This document shows positions 1-7,649 of a stretch of 64,000 nt of DNA, piece after piece. The translations under genes were made by a program, and so were the position numbers. Location of the stretch: positions 726,748 to 790,747 of the forward strand of contig NZ_FNWL01000002.1 in NCBI RefSeq assembly GCF_900108095.1. The letters run 5' to 3'. Numbering within the stretch: the first letter of the stretch is position 1; each line of letters begins with the position of its first letter. The stretch comes from Natronorubrum sediminis (GTDB taxonomy: Archaea; Halobacteriota; Halobacteria; Halobacteriales; Natrialbaceae). The notes below the pieces were generated by a model. The model was not told the origin of the DNA. It did not search any database and was given only the letters and a program-made list of their open reading frames with translations.

Positions 1-943
1 CGGCGGCGTCGCGACACTCATCGGTACGCCGCCGAACATCCTCTTCGCCGGGCAAGCAGGGGAACTCTTCGGCCAATCGATCGGCTTCGCCGAGTGGATG
101 TTCTACGGCGTCCCGATCGCACTCATCGGACTCGCAACCGTCTACTTCTACGTGACGCGTCTCGCCATCTCACCCGAGTTCGACCAGCTCCCGATCGGCG
201 ACGACACGATCGATCGACAACTCGAGCAACTCGGCGCGATGAGCAAGCAAGAACGCATGGTGCTCGTCGTCTTCGTCGGAATGGCACTCGCCTGGATCTC
301 CGCCAGCCTCCTCGAGCAATTCGAATACATCGGCCTCTCGGACCCTGATACGGTGGTCGCAATCGCCGGTGCGCTCGTCCTCTTTACGTTGCCGACGAAA
401 ACGGAAGACGGCGAACATACCTTCCTGCTCGACTGGACCAACGGCGTCAAAATTCCGTGGGGTGTCATCCTCCTGTTCGGCGGCGGCCTCGCGATCGCCG
501 CCGGATTCGATCAGTCGGGCCTCGCGGCCTGGCTCGCCGAGCAACTCCAGTTGCTCGAGGGCGTCTCGATGGTCGTCATCTTACTCGCCGTCGTCGTCCT
601 GACCGTCTTGCTCACCGAGGTTACGTCGAACACCGGAACGACGGCGATGCTCATGCCGATCCTCGCGAGCGTCGCGGTCGGAATCGGCGTCCATCCCTAC
701 GGCCTCATGATCGCCGGCGCGACCGCAGCGTCCTTCGCGTTCATGCTCCCCGTCGCGACGCCGCCGAACGCGATCGTCTTCGGCAGCGGATACATCACGC
801 TGCCACAGATGGTCCGCGTCGGGTTCGGGCTCAACGTCATCGGGATCATCCTGATTACGGTCGTCGCCCTCGCGTGGTTACCGATCGCGTGGGGGATCGA
901 CATCGGAACGCTCCCGACCGAGTTCGCAGAGGCCTGGGACTAA
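1..943 (+). CDS. SLC13/DASS-family anion (sodium:dicarboxylate/sulfate-type) transporter, 5'-partial
   Basis: The C-terminal part of a secondary transporter enters from the left edge in frame 2, so the gene begins outside the window. Two features mark the divalent anion:sodium symporter family. A GTPPN motif lies at the start (about base 29), and a second half-repeat contains TSNTGTTAM near base 630 and ATPPNAIVFGSGY near base 757. These paired Ser-Asn-Thr and PPN signatures form the substrate/sodium sites in this family. The visible part is strongly hydrophobic, with about seven membrane segments and a short cytoplasmic stretch rich in Glu/Lys around base 390. The substrate (dicarboxylate, sulfate or phosphate) cannot be told from this sequence. 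The gene ends at TAA 941-943. Confidence 0.88.
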   Translation, partial: GGVATLIGTPPNILFAGQAGELFGQSIGFAEWMFYGVPIALIGLATVYFYVTRLAISPEFDQLPIGDDTIDRQLEQLGAMSKQERMVLVVFVGMALAWISASLLEQFEYIGLSDPDTVVAIAGALVLFTLPTKTEDGEHTFLLDWTNGVKIPWGVILLFGGGLAIAAGFDQSGLAAWLAEQLQLLEGVSMVVILLAVVVLTVLLTEVTSNTGTTAMLMPILASVAVGIGVHPYGLMIAGATAASFAFMLPVATPPNAIVFGSGYITLPQMVRVGFGLNVIGIILITVVALAWLPIAWGIDIGTLPTEFAEAWD

Positions 944-1135
944 CCCCGTCTCTCGTTCACTATTCTTCGCGGGCCACACCGACCGTGGCCATCGCTGTTA
1001 GCTGAGAACGCCACTCACACCGTTCGAACTCGCGTATTGCCCGTCCAGTATGACCGTTGGTAATCGCTTTCTAACTCGCTGGGAACCGGCGGAGTGGTTG
1101 ATATATCCAAGTTGGCTTGTACTGAATGAGACGGT

Positions 1136-1402
1136 ATGCCAGACCACGAGCACACAGATCCACCCCGAGCGCGCGACGTTTTCGAGGCGCTCGAGACGTC
1201 CAGTCCGACGACCGTCGTCGAACTGGCGACCGCCCTCGACTCTCACCCCGCGACCATCGAACGTCACTGCCAAACGCTGCAGCGAAACGGTTCCATTCGC
1301 CAGTGTACCGGCGGCATGTACACGCTCGCCGAACGCGGCGAAGACGCTCCGGCAACCAGTCTCGCCGACAGCCACGCGACCGCGACCAACCCTGCCGACT
1401 GA
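1136..1402 (+). CDS. small winged-helix/HTH-like protein (88 aa)
   Basis: This is a short acidic protein whose residues 10-70 read like a winged helix. A first helix (RDVFEALETSS) is followed by a helix-turn-helix pattern, TVVELATALDSHPATIERH, then a probable wing with GSIRQCTGGMYTLAERG. The fold resembles haloarchaeal single-domain DNA-binding proteins that sense or switch transcription, but no named family is certain. It stands alone, downstream of the transporter and on the same strand after a 190-bp gap. A TATA-like GATATATCC lies about 35 bases before the ATG, so it probably has its own promoter. The C-terminal 18 residues are low complexity. The target is unknown. Confidence 0.6.
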   Translation: MPDHEHTDPPRARDVFEALETSSPTTVVELATALDSHPATIERHCQTLQRNGSIRQCTGGMYTLAERGEDAPATSLADSHATATNPAD

Positions 1403-2185
1403 GGTCGTCCCTCGAGGCGTCAGCGAATCGGTCGTCCCATAGCAACGATCTCCGGTTCCGACGCTCGAGAACGCGACCGCGAAGCCGGACGGCGCAATCG
1501 ATCCGGTTTCCACTGCTGGCTGCCGACTCATATCGTACTTCGAAATAGCTTCCTCGAGAGCCGCCACCACGTCAGGCGTCGAATCAGTACCAGTAGTCGG
1601 GAATCCGGTTTCGTTATTCAGGGTAGCTTGTGAAACTCGCGGGCAGTACAGGCGAACCTCTTTTCGCCTCGGGTGCGCTTGGCGCACCGCTCGACGAAAA
1701 CCCGTTCATGCCAAAAAGCCGGTCTCGCTTCGCTCGACCGGCGAATCGCGCTCACTACCGGGTCCTTCGGACCGCTCGTTCGCGCGAATGCTCGTGTTCG
1801 ATTCGCACGTGTACTGAGCAAATCAGCACCCGTCTTTGTAGCTGGTCTTGAGTAGAATGCCACGGTCAGTACAGGCGGAGACGTGTGCACTCACCGCGAG
1901 CGAACGGAGTGAGCGAGCGGGCCGACGACCGACCCGTCGGGGAGGAAGGAGTGCTTTTCATCAACGTTTTGCCGAGCGACCGAGTGCCAGCGAGGGAGCG
2001 CAGCGCAAAAGGTTGGCTAGTGGAGTGACCGAATTACCGCGATTCGGTTTCGGGTTCAATTCTGAATACCGAAATGGTGCTACTATCTACTGCCAAAAAC
2101 GTCTCGAGAAACACTATGGTACGTCTCGTAGAGTCGAATCGGCTGCGGTACGAGCGTGCTGGAGGCGAGGTCGTCTACGAGAGAG
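1403..2185. other. long intergenic region with haloarchaeal palindrome-like extragenic repeats
   Basis: No convincing gene is seen in this 780-bp gap. All open frames here are Arg/Ser-rich, unlike acidic haloarchaeal proteins. Two stretches, near 1720-1800 and 1900-2010, have the GAGCGAACGGAGTGAGCGAG style found between many haloarchaeal genes. They contain short near-palindromes such as CTCGCTTCGCTCGA. Confidence 0.55.
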
Positions 2186-3139
2186 TTAGACCAGTTTTCG
2201 GAGCAGCCGATAGCCGGCATCGCGAAGCGTATCCGGTAGGAATCGAGCATAGACGCCGTACTGAGCGAGCGGACCGACTGGATAGCGGGCTGGCGGCTCG
2301 GGTGTCGTCGCGCTCTCGAGAATCGCCCGCGCGACGTCTTTGGGTTCCGATGCAAACGGGCCGCCGCTCCCGCCGCCGATCAGTTGCATCTCGTCGTAGA
2401 GTTCGTAGAGCGTCTCGTACGCTGGCGTGCGTTCGTTTTCGGGTAGCTCCTCGTCGACGCGGTTGGTGAAATTCGTCTCGACCGGGCCGGGTTCGATGAC
2501 GGTGACGTCGATGTCGAACTCGTCGACTTCCGCGCGCAGCGAGTCGCTCATCGCCTCGAGTGCGTGTTTCGAACCGGCGTAGGCACCCGACCCCGGCACC
2601 GAAATGCGACCGATGACGCTCGAGACGTTGATGATCCGGCCGGCACCCTGTGCGCGCATGTGGGGCAGTGCGGCCCGAGCGAGACGATGTGGTCCGTAGA
2701 CGTTGACGTCGAACTGACGGTGGAGGTCTGCCGTCGGCACGTCCTCGAGCGGCCCCATCTGGGCATAACCGGCGTTGTTGACGAGACAGTCGATCGCGCC
2801 GGCGACTTCGACGACGCGTTCGACCGCTCGCGAGACCTGGTCGGGGTCGGTCACGTCGAGTTCGAACGTGGTACACCCTGCTTCCTCGAGTTCCGTGATA
2901 TCGTCAGCGTTGCGTGCGGTCGCGAACACCTGCCAGCCGTCGGAGAGGAACGCGGCGGCTGTCGCGTGGCCGATGCCGGACGAACAGCCGGTGATCAGGA
3001 CGGATCGCTTTCGCGTGTAGCGATCATCGGCGTCACCCGGTGCGTCCGTCTCGGTCGTCGTCGATTCGCTCTCACGGTCTCCCTCGCCGGTGCCAGCCGG
3101 CTCGTCGTCGGCTCCCTCGAGATCCTCAGCAGTGGCCAT
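2186..3139 (-). CDS. SDR-family NAD(P)-dependent oxidoreductase with acidic N-terminal extension
   Basis: A classical short-chain dehydrogenase/reductase. The Rossmann motif TGCSSGIG is at residues 50-57, NNAG at 121-124, the catalytic Ser in NVSSVIG near 173, and the YxxxK pair at Y187 and K191. The core length is normal for the classical group, but about 42 residues of very acidic, Ser/Thr-rich sequence precede it, ending before the basic YTRKRS. The substrate cannot be assigned. The sequence around the active site and the PGPVETNF stretch resemble SDRs that act on lipophilic ketones or alcohols. The gene stands alone, facing away from the endonuclease V/rhomboid pair's upstream side. An inner start is possible at residue 43-48, because the extension is not needed for the fold. 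Confidence 0.9.
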   Translation of the reverse strand: MATAEDLEGADDEPAGTGEGDRESESTTTETDAPGDADDRYTRKRSVLITGCSSGIGHATAAAFLSDGWQVFATARNADDITELEEAGCTTFELDVTDPDQVSRAVERVVEVAGAIDCLVNNAGYAQMGPLEDVPTADLHRQFDVNVYGPHRLARAALPHMRAQGAGRIINVSSVIGRISVPGSGAYAGSKHALEAMSDSLRAEVDEFDIDVTVIEPGPVETNFTNRVDEELPENERTPAYETLYELYDEMQLIGGGSGGPFASEPKDVARAILESATTPEPPARYPVGPLAQYGVYARFLPDTLRDAGYRLLRKLV

Positions 3140-3326
3140 ACGTGCGATGTTCGAGAGACGATACCTAAGTATCGACGGTTTGTCGCGCTGCTCGTAAATT
3201 CAATTGCGGGTGAACTCTCACTGAGTACACTCTCCGAACCCTACTCGAGCAGTGGCCGGCACTCACCTAGCGCCGAATTGAGGTGCCGTCACTGACGACG
3301 CGGCTGACGGTCCGCACTCGTTCTGG

Positions 3327-4118
3327 TCAGTCGCCGATCTCCTGTTTCGCCGTTTCGGCGTAGTTATCGGCCAGCCTCACCGGTTCGGGGAGTTTATACG
3401 ACGACGCGAGTGCCAGCGCGACATCGGCCGCCGTTTCGGGACCGACGCGGTGGCCCGGACTCACGTAGAGTGGGTTGATGTAGCGATCCGGGGACTCGTA
3501 CTGTCGGGTCTGAACGGCGTAGCCGATCAGGTCGCCGTCGGGCGCGTCGACGCTCGAGTCGGCCTCGATCGGCACTCGAGTTCCAGCCGGCAGATTTTCG
3601 GTGGATTCGCGGGGCGTCCCACAGAGGAGGCTCTTCGCGACGCCGATACTCGGCAGGTCGCGGACGACGCCGACGTGCGTCGCGATTCCGGCCTGCCGAA
3701 AGTGAATGCGGCCGCTGCCGTCGAACAACGCGAGATCAGGATCGACGGAGAGGACCTCGAGCGCCTCGAGAATCGGCCCACCCTCTCGAAATGCGAGCAA
3801 TCCCGGAATATAGGGGATCTCGAGGGGTGTCACGGCGTGTACGCGTTCGATCACTTCGCCGCCTCGCATCGCGACCACGGCACTCAGCGCACGGTCAAAC
3901 TCGCCGTCTTCGTCGCGCAAAAAGGATTGGTCCACGCCGACGACGATCGGTGGTTCCGCCCCGCCTGCGGCCGTCGCGAGCGGATCCCCGAGCGTCGACG
4001 GATCGAACGCGAACTCGTCGTCGAACACCGCAGCGTCGCCGATTTCACGTTGCATCGCTTCCATCTCCTCGCGCTCGAGGGAGCTGTCGGGTGCGAGGTC
4101 GGGGCGAGTGGGAGGCAT
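3327..4118 (-). CDS. nfi: endonuclease V (deoxyinosine 3' endonuclease)
   Basis: Cuts DNA (or RNA) one nucleotide 3' of inosine, starting repair of deaminated adenine. The family motifs are in order: GVDQSF with metal ligand D63; PYIPGLLAFREG with E112; FDGSGRIHF with D133 and H139; HVGV with H148; and GVAKSLL with K162. These match the Asp-Glu-Asp metal site and catalytic Lys known from bacterial endonuclease V. At 263 residues it is longer than the usual 220 or so, because of an N-terminal 50-residue acidic lead. HPR is the common form after the third motif, but here it reads HFR. It lies 62 bp after the rhomboid gene on the same strand, so the two may be co-transcribed, though no functional link is known. 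Confidence 0.93.
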   Translation of the reverse strand: MPPTRPDLAPDSSLEREEMEAMQREIGDAAVFDDEFAFDPSTLGDPLATAAGGAEPPIVVGVDQSFLRDEDGEFDRALSAVVAMRGGEVIERVHAVTPLEIPYIPGLLAFREGGPILEALEVLSVDPDLALFDGSGRIHFRQAGIATHVGVVRDLPSIGVAKSLLCGTPRESTENLPAGTRVPIEADSSVDAPDGDLIGYAVQTRQYESPDRYINPLYVSPGHRVGPETAADVALALASSYKLPEPVRLADNYAETAKQEIGD

Positions 4119-4180
4119 GGGTGCTCGAGCGTTGGGTCGGGACGAAAATCAGTGGTCGGATTGTGGTGGGAAACGCAGCC

Positions 4181-5116
4181 TCAGAATCGACGGCGTCCGC
4201 CGGGGCCACCGGGGCCACCCGGACCGCCGGGGCCGCCACCGCCGAGTTGCAGTTGGCTCGGAGCCCGAATGTTCTGCGTTCGCTTGACGTACTCGCCGTA
4301 GGCGAGGCCGATGACGAGTCCGACGAGGTGAGCCATGTGCGCGATTCCGCCGCCGCCTCCTGCGCCAGTTCCGATGAACAACACGCTGATGAGCGCCGTC
4401 AATCCGGTCAGGATCCAGATCGGCATCGGGATCATGAACATGAGGTAGACCGTCAGGTTCGGGTTCAGTACCGTAATGACGCCCATGATCGCGAGTGCGG
4501 CACCGCTGGCACCGAGAACGGGGGTCACTCCGCCCTCTACTGCGGTGAGACCGATCTGGCTGAGTCCGGCGAGTGCGCCTGCACCGATGAACAGTACTGC
4601 GAACGACTTCGAACCGACGTACCGTTCGACGAGCGGTCCGAAGAAGAAAATCACGATGCTATTGAAGATGATGTGGAAGAAGTTGGCGGTGCTGTGAGCG
4701 AAAATCGAGGTTACCCACGTCCAGACGTACTCCGGGTTGAGCGGTGAGAGCGTAAAGAGCGCGTTATGGAGTGCCGGCCCACCGATCAACAACGAAATGT
4801 ACTGCAGGAGGAACGTGATCCACATTATCGCGAGGAACGTGTAGGTCATGTTCCCGCGGAAGTAGGCGAGTGGCCCGCCGACTCCCGTGTCGATGGGGAT
4901 CTTCTCCATCACACTCGAGGCCCGCGATGTACTTCCCCCGCCGTTGACGCTCTCGTCGAACCCGCTGTCGAAGACGGCGTTCGGGTCGTTCCAGTTCTGC
5001 AGCCCCGTACAGTCGTGGTTCTCCGGGAGTCTGTGTTCCCCACAGTACGTCCCCCCGCAGTGCCGACAGTTGTAGGGCATGCTTTCGTCTTTCCCACACA
5101 CGTCGCACGTGGCCAT
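4181..5116 (-). CDS. rhomboid-family intramembrane serine protease with AN1-type zinc finger
   Basis: A membrane protease expected to cleave transmembrane proteins within the lipid bilayer. Residues 1-40 form an AN1-like zinc finger (Cys 4, 7, 17, 20, 25, His 28, 34, Cys 36). An acidic linker of about 40 residues follows, then six or seven membrane segments. The rhomboid signatures are HIIFN (148-152), the catalytic serine S204 in GASGAAL, and the catalytic histidine in IAHMAHLVG (H263). The tail is a Gly-Pro-Gly repeat ending in Arg-Arg-Arg-Phe. The zinc-finger/rhomboid fusion is common in haloarchaea. The gene precedes endonuclease V on the same strand. Physiological substrates are unknown. 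Confidence 0.93.
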   Translation of the reverse strand: MATCDVCGKDESMPYNCRHCGGTYCGEHRLPENHDCTGLQNWNDPNAVFDSGFDESVNGGGSTSRASSVMEKIPIDTGVGGPLAYFRGNMTYTFLAIMWITFLLQYISLLIGGPALHNALFTLSPLNPEYVWTWVTSIFAHSTANFFHIIFNSIVIFFFGPLVERYVGSKSFAVLFIGAGALAGLSQIGLTAVEGGVTPVLGASGAALAIMGVITVLNPNLTVYLMFMIPMPIWILTGLTALISVLFIGTGAGGGGGIAHMAHLVGLVIGLAYGEYVKRTQNIRAPSQLQLGGGGPGGPGGPGGPGGRRRF

Positions 5117-5261
5117 TGCGCGGGGATATGTGTGGCACCGCTAAGGGATTTGGGGTTTGTATTCATTGGCGATAGATCCCGCCTCACTACAGAGATAATG
5201 TCTTTTAAATAATATAAGGTAGTGTGAATTGAGCGTCTGTGGACTACGACGTCAACTGTAA

Positions 5262-6161
5262 CTAAACAATATCATCAAAATCAGGAATGTCAACATTTAT
5301 AATCCGCCCCGGTGCATCGTCATCACACGCGCCGATAGCATCGTGAGTACAAATTGTTTTTGCGAGGTCATCACCGCAACCGCTTGCAGCGTCGGCAATT
5401 CTGCAGACGCCAGCCACGAATGTTGCACAGCCGATTCCACCGACGACCGTAATCCCCAGGACACCACAGGCGAAACCACCGGCTGCACCACAAAGGTAGC
5501 GACAAGTCAGTCGCGCTATCTCATAACAGCTATTACATCCAGTAATATCCCATTCGGTCGGGAAGTCACTGGGTACGTCGACAAACTGTGTCGAGACGGT
5601 GTTATCGTCGAAAGCAGCAGAGAACTGTGCAAATACCGCTGGATCAACCTCGTGCGTTGTCAACTTGATGCCTTCTTCCGGCGTTGTTTTCCCTTCTTGG
5701 GTTCGCTCTACGTCGGTAGCTGCTTCGAACCGTTCGATTTCGGTTAATACACCGTCGGAGTTGGTATGGTAGTAGTCAAGTTGTGCGAATTCGACTGCTG
5801 ATGTCTTTAGATCACGCGCGATAATAATCGCAGCATCAACCCCCTCATCGGTATCAAGGAGATCGTAACTAACCACTTCTCGTTTGAAGTCATCGTTCTC
5901 AACTCGAGCAGCGTCGATGTTCGTAGCCGACAGGACGATTCGCTGTCCCCGTTCTTCCGCTTTTCTTGCTAATGAACCGTACTGTTCTGTCTGTTCTAGC
6001 TCTCGAGCGACCGATCTTTTATTGCCACCTTCGAGGATCGTAATCGGATCATCCTCGTCTCCTTCGAGTGCCGCCGCTGACACCGATATCGATGCTATCG
6101 AACTAACTCCCACGCCGATACTTTTCAGCATACTTCGCCTGTCTGGTTTCTTTCTAACCAT
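5262..6161 (-). CDS. halocin C8-like bacteriocin precursor (Tat-exported, ten-cysteine C-terminal peptide)
   Basis: A 299-residue precursor with three parts. Residues 1-32 are a twin-arginine signal (PDRRSMLKSIG, then a hydrophobic stretch). Residues about 35-204 are an acidic domain without any Cys. Residues about 205-299 carry ten Cys at 209, 212, 220, 224, 232, 245, 253, 262, 271 and 279. The start of this part, WDITGCNSC, and the stretches CGAAGGFACG and GCGDDLAK match mature halocin C8 as I remember it (76 residues, DITGC start, ten Cys, Cys spacings differing only by one and two residues). In halocin C8 the N-terminal part of the precursor is the self-immunity protein HalI; the same division here is inference. 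A 20-residue acidic tail after the last Cys is unlike C8. The gene lies in AT-rich DNA, suggesting transfer. Confidence 0.85.
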   Translation of the reverse strand: MVRKKPDRRSMLKSIGVGVSSIASISVSAAALEGDEDDPITILEGGNKRSVARELEQTEQYGSLARKAEERGQRIVLSATNIDAARVENDDFKREVVSYDLLDTDEGVDAAIIIARDLKTSAVEFAQLDYYHTNSDGVLTEIERFEAATDVERTQEGKTTPEEGIKLTTHEVDPAVFAQFSAAFDDNTVSTQFVDVPSDFPTEWDITGCNSCYEIARLTCRYLCGAAGGFACGVLGITVVGGIGCATFVAGVCRIADAASGCGDDLAKTICTHDAIGACDDDAPGRIINVDIPDFDDIV

Positions 6162-6192
6162 ACATTAGAATATATTAGAGAATACAATTTGA

Positions 6193-6198
6193 ATTATA
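6193..6198 (-). promoter_or_regulatory. candidate TATA box of the halocin-like gene
   Basis: On the minus strand the sequence reads TATAAT about 32-37 bases before the ATG at 6161. It is placed to give a very short leader. The surrounding DNA is AT-rich, so other TATA-like matches are possible. Confidence 0.4.
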
Positions 6199-6511
6199 GT
6201 ATGTAGGGCATAGTTTCTTGTATACAAATATTTATAAATAAGTTTCATTGGGCCCTTAATATATTCGAACCCGGATTAAGTATGAATTTTTGATATTTCA
6301 CTAATGATGGTGTTCCAGTATGAGAAGGTCATACCAACCTGAGTAACCAGACTAATATGTACGTCTGATCAGGATCGATATTTCTCCACCAAAGTAGATA
6401 GTTATCTTATATACATCTCTCAAAATCCCATTTCTTTCTATCAAATATATCCTTCTATACTCTAACACTATTTATCGTAAAATACTTAGGTTTATCTAAT
6501 AATATACAAGT
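6199..6511. other. AT-rich intergenic DNA of the halocin island
   Basis: No gene is recognised here. The stretch is markedly poorer in G+C than the flanking chromosome and contains runs such as AATATTTATAAATAAG. It separates the halocin-like gene from a divergent small membrane protein and probably holds both promoters. Confidence 0.5.
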
Positions 6512-6733
6512 ATGAGAAATGCCGTTAGAGTGTACGGATCGATGTTCGTACTGATCTCTGGATTAATCTGCATGGCACTAACTGTTGCCTTGTTCATTTC
6601 TCCATCGGGATTGATAGATAGAATAGGTATTGGCGGATTTGCAGTGTATGCGTTCTGGACCATAATTGTTTGCATACTCTCACTTTTGTATGATCTCCCA
6701 AAAAATGCGATGGGAGCGTTCAACCGTTCGTGA
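6512..6733 (+). CDS. small two-helix membrane protein (73 aa), unknown function
   Basis: A 73-residue hydrophobic protein with two predicted membrane segments: residues about 9-29 (MFVLISGLICMALTVALFI) and about 41-61 (GFAVYAFWTIIVCILSLLY). A short polar loop lies between them and a polar C-terminus follows. It is divergent from the halocin-like gene and lies in the same low-GC island. A TTTATC element about 35-40 bases before the ATG could be its TATA box. Small membrane proteins beside bacteriocin genes often give immunity or help export, but nothing in this sequence proves that role. An antisense frame of similar length is open here but lacks a protein-like pattern. Confidence 0.5.
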   Translation: MRNAVRVYGSMFVLISGLICMALTVALFISPSGLIDRIGIGGFAVYAFWTIIVCILSLLYDLPKNAMGAFNRS

Positions 6734-6824
6734 TTGTCTTTTTCATCCCATAGTACGACACACGATTGATTATTGTCGCTTAGGGTGCCCCAGACCGTGA
6801 CCAAGCCGCACTGGGGATTGAGAG

Positions 6825-7058
6825 TTACGCTTCGGAAGTTGTTGTTTTTGTCCGCCGACGAAGACCAAGGTAGTATCCTATTCCGATAATAATACCCATT
6901 CCGAGACTCCCTATAATACCCGTGAATGAAACCCCATCAAGGATGAATTCCAATACGAGGAGCACCATAGAAACGGCCAGTGCTACGAAAGTTGCACTGG
7001 TTTCGATCGATATTTCACCACTGTATCCAGTTGGAATGTTCACCATATTCTCATTCAT
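6825..7058 (-). CDS. small two-helix membrane protein (about 77 aa), unknown function
   Basis: Two strong hydrophobic segments (ATFVALAVSMVLLVLEFIL and about 20 residues starting FTGIIGSLGMGIIIG) are followed by a basic, Arg/Lys-rich tail (LRRRTKTTT). This topology would leave the tail in the cytoplasm. The frame is open back to an ATG at 7118, but that start would leave no room for a promoter, while AAAATACTT at 7065-7073 could serve the inner Met at 7058 or 7046. Like its neighbour it sits in the AT-rich island between the halocin-like gene and the repair genes, which makes it a second candidate for a bacteriocin accessory protein. No family is recognised. Confidence 0.5.
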   Translation of the reverse strand: MNENMVNIPTGYSGEISIETSATFVALAVSMVLLVLEFILDGVSFTGIIGSLGMGIIIGIGYYLGLRRRTKTTTSEA

Positions 7059-7208
7059 ATCGCGAAAATACTTAGATACCTCGAATGCAGCAATATGTTC
7101 CCATAGATATGAATACAAATATTTTCTTGGAAGAGTGCCGTAGTCATCGCATTCGAGTCAAACGCGACGCTAGCCACATTTTTGATAATTGAGAACTTAC
7201 TCCGTACT

Positions 7209-7649
7209 ATGAAACTGTACGAGCGAAAGCAACTCCTCGAGCGAGTCGAGCGCGAGGGGGCGACCGTCGGCGCGGACATCCCGGAGACGATCACCGTCCA
7301 GGGCGAGGAGATCGACCTCCGGACGTTCGTCTTCGAGATCAAGCGCCGCGAGACGATCCCCGCCGGCGAGCGCGACCGCGTCGAGCGAGCGAAGAAGAAC
7401 CTCCGCCGCGAGCGCGTCGAACGCCTCGAGGCCATCGAGGAGGGCGACATCTCCCGCGAGGAGGGCGAACAACTCGCCCAGAGCATCATCGGGATCGATC
7501 GCGCGTTGAACGCCCTCGAGAGCCTCGGTCCGACCGACCTCGAGCGCGAGCAAAAGACCAAGCAAGCCGCCGACCGAAAGCGCTGGATGTCCTTCCTGAA
7601 GAAGGCCCTCGGCGACGATGACGGCGGCTCCTCACGGAGGGGACGATAG
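7209..7649 (+). CDS. haloarchaeal conserved protein upstream of polX (possibly DUF5788)
   Basis: A 146-residue, highly charged, mostly helical protein (many Arg/Glu alternations, e.g. ERAKKNLRRERVERLE) with no Cys and no membrane segment. It has the look of the haloarchaeal DUF5788 family, though that label is from memory. The ATG at 7209 is preferred over an upstream ATG at 7182, because the extra nine residues (MIIENLLRT) lie in AT-rich promoter-like DNA. Its stop TAG shares its last base with the GTG of polX, a sign of translational coupling, so a role alongside PolX in DNA repair is plausible but unproven. Confidence 0.8.
   Translation: MKLYERKQLLERVEREGATVGADIPETITVQGEEIDLRTFVFEIKRRETIPAGERDRVERAKKNLRRERVERLEAIEEGDISREEGEQLAQSIIGIDRALNALESLGPTDLEREQKTKQAADRKRWMSFLKKALGDDDGGSSRRGR

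Noticed and set aside
998-1687. Long minus-strand open frame of 229 codons
   Set aside because: It crosses the winged-helix gene's promoter and reading frame, is Arg/Ser-rich and non-acidic, and has no motif.
2040-2090. tRNA-like GGGTTCAATTC stretch
   Set aside because: The flanking five bases do not pair into a T stem and no acceptor or anticodon arm can be drawn.
1618-2189. Open frames of 73-113 codons in both strands of the 1.4-2.2 kb gap
   Set aside because: The composition is Arg/Ser-rich and repeat-derived; they are shadows of palindromic extragenic DNA.
6496-6804. Minus-strand frame of 102 codons opposite the 73-residue membrane protein
   Set aside because: It lacks a membrane or domain pattern, while the plus-strand frame gives two clean hydrophobic helices.
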